The notes under the pieces are model-generated. The model had not been told where the DNA came from, did not search any database, and worked only from the letters and a program-made list of their open reading frames with translations. DNA of 38,157 bases from Lachnospiraceae bacterium. GTDB taxonomy: Bacteria; Bacillota; Clostridia; Lachnospirales; Lachnospiraceae. Position numbers and translations under genes: made by a program. The stretch spans positions 1 through 38,157 of the forward strand of contig JAAUZZ010000012.1 in the NCBI GenBank assembly GCA_014804345.1, in the 5' to 3' direction. This document shows positions 33,106 through 38,157 of this stretch, piece after piece (position 1 is the stretch's first letter; each line of letters starts with the position of its first letter).

Positions 33106-33477
33106 TTACGTATTTTCTTCAATAATCTTCATAAAGAGTTGATATGATGCCTCCAATGCTTCTTTCTCCTGTGCCACTTTTTCGACATCAATTTCCGATG
33201 CCGCTTTTCCTCTGAAAAGCTCCGTCAGTTTGGAAGCCGAATCGCAAATCGGCGTCAATCCTAAATTCGCGCTGACACCCTTAAGCGTATGCGCAGCCTT
33301 AAATGCTTCTTCATAATCTTTCTGTTCAATGCTATCTCTTAAAAGGACAAAATTCTGATCATCTTTAAATTTAACAAGAAATTTTAAAAATAACGCCCCA
33401 TTACCCATGAAACGATGCAATGTGCCCTCCACATCCGCTCCGTTTTCTTCCAATTTTTGTTTCAACTGATCGTTCAT
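33106..33477 (-). CDS. Stand-alone histidine phosphotransfer (Hpt) protein
   Basis: 123 residues, almost wholly one Hpt four-helix bundle. The phosphoacceptor is His63 in EAFKAAHTLKGVSANLGL (57-74), the family signature. It has no kinase or receiver domain. The adjacent upstream hybrid kinase has a receiver but no Hpt domain, so the likely relay is kinase His184 to receiver Asp484 to this His63 to an unknown response regulator. The gene has its own promoter 87-115 bp upstream and its own terminator, and RBS AAGG eight bases before ATG. Confidence 0.92.
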   Translation of the reverse strand: MNDQLKQKLEENGADVEGTLHRFMGNGALFLKFLVKFKDDQNFVLLRDSIEQKDYEEAFKAAHTLKGVSANLGLTPICDSASKLTELFRGKAASEIDVEKVAQEKEALEASYQLFMKIIEENT

Positions 33478-33508
33478 TGCTTTTTCCTTTCCTATCCTTA
33501 ACTATTGT

Positions 33509-33535
33509 AACCGTTTATTCTTATATTAAACCGTT
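33509..33535. repeat. Two AACCGTT direct repeats spaced 20 bp, in the Hpt leader
   Basis: AACCGTT occurs at 33509-33515 and 33529-33535, two helical turns apart, between the promoter and the Hpt start. It may be a regulator site, but two short copies can also arise by chance. Confidence 0.4.
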
Positions 33536-33563
33536 ACCAATGATTTCCTATTCTATGTATAAT

Positions 33564-33592
33564 ATTATATCGAAACCCTTTCCGTAATGCAA
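33564..33592 (-). promoter_or_regulatory. Near-consensus sigma-A promoter of the Hpt gene
   Basis: On the minus strand, TTGCAT and TATAAT are separated by exactly 17 bases. The -10 is perfect and the -35 has two mismatches to TTGACA. Predicted transcription start near 33557 leaves a leader of about 80 bases, which contains the AACCGTT repeats. Confidence 0.78.
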
Positions 33593-33666
33593 GCATAGAA
33601 TACGATTCATACAGATTTCCCGACACGCTTTTATGTGGGTCCACTTCCGCCGGAAGTTCCTCTTAA

Positions 33667-35331
33667 CTACGCCAGCCACTTCCGAAGACACTGCATCAGT
33701 TGTTCCATATCCAGCGGTTTGGTCAGATGCTCATTCATCCCTGCTTTTCTGCTCATGCGGATATCCTCCGCAAAAGCATTTGCCGTCATGGCAATAATCG
33801 GAATCGAGACGGCATCCTCATGCTCGAGCGCTCTGATTGCCGTTGTCGCGTCGTATCCGTTCATAACAGGCATCTGAATATCCATAAAAATCATATCATA
33901 ATACTGCGCGGGCGATTTCTCAAACATTTCAAGCGCTTCCTTGCCATCGGCGGCGCTCTCCACGATCACGCCGGTCTGCGCAATAACCTCCTCGGCAATT
34001 TCCCTATTCAACGCGTTATCTTCAACCAGAAGAACCCGCCTTCCCACAAGCGCCGTTTCATAATCAGTCTGCGACTGCGCTTCTTTCTTTTTGGCATTCG
34101 GATCCGTTACATCGGCAAGTTTAAATGACAAGGTCACGACAAACGTTGTTCCTTTTCCGAGCGTACTTTCCACAACGATATCGCCGTTCATGATACGTGC
34201 AATATTCCGTGCGATCGCCATTCCAAGACCCGTTCCCTCAATCTTGTTAACACGCGAATTCGCTTCACGGCTAAACGGCTCAAACAATTTTTCCAAAAAT
34301 TCCTTGCTCATTCCGATACCGTTATCACGAAACATAAATTCATATGAGCCATATCCCTGTATTCCGGATGGTCTCTCGACAACGTTCAGCTCAATCTTTC
34401 CGCCGTCCAGCGTATACTTTGCCGCATTGCTCAATATATTCATAAAAATCTGCTGCATCCTGACGCTATCCCCAATTACATTCTCATGCTCCACATTGGC
34501 GATATCCACAGCAAGACTGTGGTTTTTTTCCTGTATGACAGGGCGAATCATTGTTACAAGATTATCAATCAAATCCGCCAAATTAACTTCTTCCTCTACT
34601 AGCTCAATCTTTCCCGACTCGATTTTGCTCATATCAAGCACTTCATTGATCAGCGACAAAAGATGTTTGCTCGAAACCGTAATCTTGTTTAGGCAATCTG
34701 CCACGCGCTCCTTATCATCCAGATACTTCTCCGCAATTGCCGTCATGCCGATAATCGCATTCATCGGCGTTCTGATATCATGGCTCATTCGCGACATAAA
34801 CTCGCTCTTTGCTTCATTCGCATGATTGGCCGCCTCACAGGCTTCTCTGAGCGCCTGCTGCTCCCGTTCTTCTTTCTGCTTGCTTTCTGTGACATCTTGC
34901 GCCACATACACTGCCCGCTTCGGGCTGCCGTCCTCTGCCGTTTCCGCCAACACCACGGACGCGCGAATCCATGCTCTTTTGTTCTGTGCGTCCGGCAGCA
35001 TACGATACTCCGTAGCGACAAATGACTGCTCTTTGCACAATGTATCCAACAAATTCTGCCTGTCAAAACACTTTAAATACGTTTCATGGTCCTCCGGACA
35101 AATAAAGCTTTCGGCATACAGTTTAATTCCCTGTGTATAATTTCTCTCATCCCCCAACACATTTTCGACCGCTTCTTTTTGTGTTACCGGACGAAAGGTA
35201 TCTTTCTCAAGATTTATATAATACGTCGCAAAAAACATACTGCTCAGACTGCCGATGATCGCTGATGCTCTCCTAAGCTCCTGATTGTGGATATTGACTT
35301 TCTGTACACGATCTGTTGTTTCCTGTATCAT
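33667..35331 (-). CDS. Hybrid histidine kinase with PAS-like and receiver domains (soluble)
   Basis: 554 residues from ATG at 35331, which has AGGAGAGG five bases upstream; a longer reading to 35379 starts in the leader. No membrane helix. Order: PAS-like sensor (about 30-150, ending in VYVAQDVTESKQ), HisKA with FMSRMSHDIRTPMNAIIGM (178-196, His184), HATPase with N box MNILSNAAKY (297-306), G1 FRDNGIGM (334-341) and G2 GTGLGMAI (366-373), then a receiver (432-550) with acidic pocket VEDN (436-439), phosphoacceptor Asp484 in MDIQMPVMNG and Lys538 in TKP. The receiver probably passes phosphate to the Hpt protein encoded next. The signal is unknown; location beside chemotaxis genes hints at motility or surface control. 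Confidence 0.93.
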   Translation of the reverse strand: MIQETTDRVQKVNIHNQELRRASAIIGSLSSMFFATYYINLEKDTFRPVTQKEAVENVLGDERNYTQGIKLYAESFICPEDHETYLKCFDRQNLLDTLCKEQSFVATEYRMLPDAQNKRAWIRASVVLAETAEDGSPKRAVYVAQDVTESKQKEEREQQALREACEAANHANEAKSEFMSRMSHDIRTPMNAIIGMTAIAEKYLDDKERVADCLNKITVSSKHLLSLINEVLDMSKIESGKIELVEEEVNLADLIDNLVTMIRPVIQEKNHSLAVDIANVEHENVIGDSVRMQQIFMNILSNAAKYTLDGGKIELNVVERPSGIQGYGSYEFMFRDNGIGMSKEFLEKLFEPFSREANSRVNKIEGTGLGMAIARNIARIMNGDIVVESTLGKGTTFVVTLSFKLADVTDPNAKKKEAQSQTDYETALVGRRVLLVEDNALNREIAEEVIAQTGVIVESAADGKEALEMFEKSPAQYYDMIFMDIQMPVMNGYDATTAIRALEHEDAVSIPIIAMTANAFAEDIRMSRKAGMNEHLTKPLDMEQLMQCLRKWLA

Positions 35332-35387
35332 TTCATCCTCTCCTGTTTTCCTGTCTGCTTTTTCGCACGGTTTTCTCATTAAGTATC

Positions 35388-35396
35388 ATTATATCA
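35388..35396 (-). promoter_or_regulatory. Extended -10 promoter of the hybrid kinase gene
   Basis: On the minus strand, TGATATAAT is a perfect TGnTATAAT. It lies between the MCP terminator and the kinase start and predicts a leader of about 50 bases. No recognisable -35. Confidence 0.65.
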
Positions 35397-35428
35397 CACC
35401 TTTTTTATTTCGGATACCGGAAAACAAG

Positions 35429-35462
35429 AAAAAAGCGACTGCAATCCACACAGTCGCTTTTT
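35429..35462 (-). terminator. Intrinsic terminator after the MCP gene
   Basis: Stem AAAAAGCGACTG / CAGTCGCTTTTT with a 9-base loop, ending in six T on the minus strand, 15 bp past the MCP stop. It closes the cheA-cheW-mcp transcript. Confidence 0.92.
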
Positions 35463-35477
35463 GTTTTATAAAATTCC

Positions 35478-36947
35478 TTAGTATTTTCCAAATCCGTCTC
35501 CGAGCGAAATAATCTGCTCATTTGCATTGGATACGGAAGATGAGTATGAACTTGAACTGCTTGACGAAGATGCACTGCGCGAACCAAGGTTGTAAATAGA
35601 AAGCATGTCACGCATTCTTGATGCCTGATTAGAAAGCTCCTCACTGGCTGCCGCACACTCCTGACTGGTAGCCGAGTTTGTCTGTACAACCTGTGAAACC
35701 TGTGTGATTGCCTGCTCGATCTGTGCAACTGCCGTTGCCTGATAGTTTGATGTCTGTGCAATATTGTTGATCAGCACTTCACTCTGCTGAACTGCTTCTG
35801 TGATAACACCAAGCGCCTTTGCGGTTTCGTCCGCAATCTTAGAACCCTGACCAACCTTACCAATCGAATCTTCGATCAACTCTGCTGTTTCAGATGCTGC
35901 AGCCGCACTCTTTGCAGCAAGACTTCTGACTTCCTCTGCAACGACTGCAAATCCCTTGCCTGCCTCGCCTGCTCTTGCAGCCTCTACCGCCGCATTCAAC
36001 GCGAGAATATTTGTTTGGAACGCGATGTCATCAATTACCTTGATAATCTTTGAAATACTCTCAGATGACTTGTTGATATCTTCCATCGCAGACATCATAT
36101 CCTGCATCTGCTCGTTGCCCTGCTTTACATCACCGATTGCTCTCTTTACCAAGTCAGCAGCTTCATTTGCCTGATCCGCATTCTGCTTTGTCTTCTCTGC
36201 GATTTCATCAATAGAAGCGGTAATCTCCTCGATTGCGCTTGCCTGCTCTGTCGTACCCTGTGCCAAAGACTGGCTTGCGCTTGCCACCTGAGAAGCTCCG
36301 ATCGTAACCTGATTTCCGGCATCGCTGATGTTGCCAAGCGTATTGTTGTTATCTTCCACCAATTTCTTCAAGGAATTACCAAGCACATCTTCTGAGGAAG
36401 CCGGTTTTACAGAAATTGTCAGATTTCCATTCGATACTTCTTCAGCGATACCTGCCTGATACTTGATATTATCAATCACCTTCTTATATTCATCTACTAA
36501 TTCACCAAATTCATCATTCGCGTATTTAACCAACTCAATACTATCGACACGTCCAAGGGCGATATCTTTCGCTGCATCGGACAACTGTTGTACAGAGCGC
36601 GCAATTGCCTTAATCAGCGAAAATGCAATGATAAGACAAATCACAACGGAAAACAAAATCATTCCGATACTAACGATATTCGATATATTAGCAGTTCTTT
36701 CTATCAATGCATTATCATCCTGAATTGTTTCCGTAAGAGTGTCGGTAAGAATTTTGGCTTTCGCCTCATCCGCTCCGATTTCTTCCATCTTATGTGTGAT
36801 TGTAGTATACTGCTCTGTCTGCATTGATGCCACAGTAGCTTTAATCGTGTTCACGGAAGCCATTCCTACTAACACATTAATTATTGTGAGTATAATAGGA
36901 ATTGCAAATCCTATAATCATTCTTGTTTTCATCTTCATGTTTTTCAT
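35478..36947 (-). CDS. Methyl-accepting chemotaxis protein with very short external domain
   Basis: 489 residues. TM1 at 10-32, an external part of only about 56 residues (33-88), TM2 at 89-112, HAMP at about 113-165, then the coiled-coil signalling domain with the conserved tip [20 protein letters not shown] (309-328) and [15 protein letters not shown] (330-344). It binds CheW and CheA, encoded just upstream, and controls the CheA kinase. Sensor domains of classical MCPs are 130 residues or more, so this one may sense a membrane, cytoplasmic or partner signal. After the signalling domain comes a Ser-rich stretch (about 461-476) and a short end [22 protein letters not shown], nine bases before ATG. 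Confidence 0.95.
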   Translation of the reverse strand: MKNMKMKTRMIIGFAIPIILTIINVLVGMASVNTIKATVASMQTEQYTTITHKMEEIGADEAKAKILTDTLTETIQDDNALIERTANISNIVSIGMILFSVVICLIIAFSLIKAIARSVQQLSDAAKDIALGRVDSIELVKYANDEFGELVDEYKKVIDNIKYQAGIAEEVSNGNLTISVKPASSEDVLGNSLKKLVEDNNNTLGNISDAGNQVTIGASQVASASQSLAQGTTEQASAIEEITASIDEIAEKTKQNADQANEAADLVKRAIGDVKQGNEQMQDMMSAMEDINKSSESISKIIKVIDDIAFQTNILALNAAVEAARAGEAGKGFAVVAEEVRSLAAKSAAAASETAELIEDSIGKVGQGSKIADETAKALGVITEAVQQSEVLINNIAQTSNYQATAVAQIEQAITQVSQVVQTNSATSQECAAASEELSNQASRMRDMLSIYNLGSRSASSSSSSSSYSSSVSNANEQIISLGDGFGKY

Positions 36948-36969
36948 TTTGTTATTCTCCTTTCACTTC

Positions 36970-37521
36970 TTATTCAACCTCTTCAACATTACTCATTTCA
37001 CCAACCTGCTCAAGCGCCGACAAATCTTCATCGTTCAAAAGCTTATCCGGATCCAATAAAAGTTTTACGGAATCGCCCACTTTTCCAATGCCGTACACAT
37101 ACTTGTTCTGTACCTTATCTGCACGCCCGATGCTTGGCGGCGGTAAAATGTTTTCTTCTCTGATTTCCACCACTTCGGCAATCTTTTCCACAATCAGACC
37201 TACAACAGTCGATTTTACGTTGATCACAATAATACAGGTTCTGTCATTGTACTCAAACGCAGGCTGCCGAAAGCGAAGTCTTACATCAATGACCGGAATA
37301 ATTTTACCTCTTAAATTAATCAGGCCTTTGATATAATCTTCTGTCTCCGGAATCGCTGTAATCGACTGAAAACTTATAATTTCATTGACATACTGGATTT
37401 TCAACCCGAAATACTCGTTACCGGATTTAAAGGTCATGTACTTGCCCTTTTGTGCTTCATGTTCGTCAGACCCAAGAAGCGTTTCATCTGTCTGTCTTTT
37501 CACTTCACTGATTTCATCCAT
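36970..37521 (-). CDS. cheW: CheW chemotaxis coupling protein
   Basis: 183 residues. The CheW/SH3-like fold begins near 27 with KYMTFKSGNEYFGLKIQYVN (27-46); IPETEDYIKGLINLRGKIIPVIDVR (57-81) is the family signature, and VGLIVEKIAEVVEI continues it. It joins receptors to CheA in the array. An acidic tail (from about 165) is longer than in E. coli CheW. Gap to cheA is 24 bp and to the MCP 22 bp, so these form one transcript. RBS GGAAGG is eight bases before ATG. Confidence 0.95.
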   Translation of the reverse strand: MDEISEVKRQTDETLLGSDEHEAQKGKYMTFKSGNEYFGLKIQYVNEIISFQSITAIPETEDYIKGLINLRGKIIPVIDVRLRFRQPAFEYNDRTCIIVINVKSTVVGLIVEKIAEVVEIREENILPPPSIGRADKVQNKYVYGIGKVGDSVKLLLDPDKLLNDEDLSALEQVGEMSNVEEVE

Positions 37522-37545
37522 ATGGCTGCCCTTCCTTTCTCCCCA

Positions 37546-38157
37546 TTATTCTATTAATCCTACGGGATCTATGATCAGTGCAATGCTGCCATCTCCAAGC
37601 TGTGTACATCCCGACAATCCTTTTACTTTCTTGACATAAGACGGAATCGGTTTCACCACAATCTCCTGTTTTCCGATCAGCCTGTCAACAAAAAGACATA
37701 TCGTTTTGCCTTCCACCTCAAAAATAAGCATCATACCATCTTCCACTGACTTGCGGTACTCTTTTAAACCGTACCACTCTCCGAGGCGGAGTACGGGGTA
37801 GCACTCTCCGCGTATCATAATGTATTCATCGCCGTTCGGCTCATGAATCATCATATCCTCTCTCACACTGACAAACTCTTTAATGACTCCGGTTTCCACT
37901 ACAAAGGAAGAAGTCCCTGTTTCCATGACGATACCGTCGATAATCGCCAATGTCAGCGGTATTTTCAGCGTAAATGTAGAGCCCTCGCCCGCAACGCTGT
38001 CAATCTCCAACGCTCCACCGATGGACTGTATATTCTGGACAACAACGTCCATGCCTACGCCTCTTCCGGAGTATTCCGTTACCTGCTCATTCGTTGAAAA
38101 TCCCGGCAGAGTAATGAACTGGAACACTTCCTTGTCGCTGTATGCGCTGTCCGGCTT
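37546..38157 (-). CDS. cheA: CheA chemotaxis kinase, C-terminal part (N-terminus outside window)
   Basis: The frame is open to the right edge, giving 203 residues. It starts within the ATPase domain: the G2 box TEYSGRGVGMDVV (27-39) and GEGSTFTLKIPLTLA (57-71) are visible. The rest is the CheW-like P5 domain that binds CheW and receptors (GDEYIMIRGECYPVLRLGEWY), ending in LGDGSIALIIDPVGLIE. The phosphorylated P1 domain, P2 and the dimerisation domain lie outside. CheA passes phosphate to CheY and CheB to control the flagellar motor, which implies a motile host. An internal GTG at 38127 is not a start. Confidence 0.95.
   Translation of the reverse strand, partial: KPDSAYSDKEVFQFITLPGFSTNEQVTEYSGRGVGMDVVVQNIQSIGGALEIDSVAGEGSTFTLKIPLTLAIIDGIVMETGTSSFVVETGVIKEFVSVREDMMIHEPNGDEYIMIRGECYPVLRLGEWYGLKEYRKSVEDGMMLIFEVEGKTICLFVDRLIGKQEIVVKPIPSYVKKVKGLSGCTQLGDGSIALIIDPVGLIE

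Noticed and set aside
33643-33657. Inverted repeat ACTTCCG/CGGAAGT after the hybrid kinase gene
   Set aside because: Short stem with almost no loop and no T run on the minus strand, so not supported as a terminator.
35332-35379. N-terminal extension of the hybrid kinase
   Set aside because: ATG 35331 has AGGAGAGG at a proper distance; the upstream start lies in the leader right after the predicted promoter.

Overview
This 38.2-kb window looks like part of the chromosome of a motile, anaerobic Lachnospiraceae-type Firmicute. The evidence is strong GGAGG-type ribosome binding sites, moderate-to-low GC, a MCP with a Ser-rich tail ending in FGKY, LTA-synthase-like enzymes, and a FdtA/QdtA-type sugar cassette. 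The genus (Roseburia, Agathobacter, Butyrivibrio or a relative) cannot be fixed from the sequence alone. Every gene I can support lies on the minus strand, so transcription runs from high to low coordinates. The first gene in transcription order (cheA) and the last (a membrane sulfatase-like enzyme) are both cut by the window edges.

Right part (38157-33100), signalling: the C-terminal end of CheA, then CheW, then a methyl-accepting chemotaxis protein, closed by a clear intrinsic terminator. A soluble PAS/hybrid histidine kinase-receiver protein follows with its own extended -10 promoter. A stand-alone Hpt protein follows that, with a near-consensus promoter and its own terminator. Together the last two look like a split phosphorelay.

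Main part (33014-5464), surface glycan: after the Hpt terminator and a probable extended -10 promoter comes one long, tightly packed and mostly overlapping run of genes. In transcription order these are: GT-C mannosyl/ArnT-like transferase, GT11 fucosyltransferase, GT2, MBOAT O-acyltransferase plus SGNH/DltD-like partner, PglK-like ABC exporter, divergent GT11, DUF5672, GT17, GT2, DUF3431-like, Wzy-like polymerase, GT2, a small 'YTDAG' transferase, a GT-D-like protein, a GT2-like protein, DUF6020 GT-C, GT2, GT4, a dTDP-3-amino-sugar cassette (aminotransferase, 3,4-ketoisomerase, GNAT acetyltransferase), acyltransferase-3, a GT-A/GT-D fusion, and a second PglK-like exporter. About 17 glycosyltransferase-like proteins are present. 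No Wzx flippase and no initiating phosphoglycosyl transferase are visible, so one or both ABC proteins probably flip the lipid-linked glycan.

Left part (5374-1), decoration: a paralogue of the 'YTDAG' transferase, a LtaS/MdoB-like phosphoglycerol transferase, a three-helix membrane protein, a membrane-anchored glycerophosphodiesterase-like protein and a second membrane alkaline-phosphatase/sulfatase-superfamily enzyme. I infer a glycan that is fucosylated, carries an acetylated 3-amino-3,6-dideoxyhexose, is O-acylated, and is decorated with glycerol phosphate outside the cell. Homopolymer tracts (G10 in the acyltransferase, G8 in the phosphoglycerol transferase) sit where a one-base slip would truncate the enzyme, which suggests decoration could be phase variable. 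I found no tRNA, rRNA, CRISPR array, insertion sequence or non-coding stretch over 300 bases.
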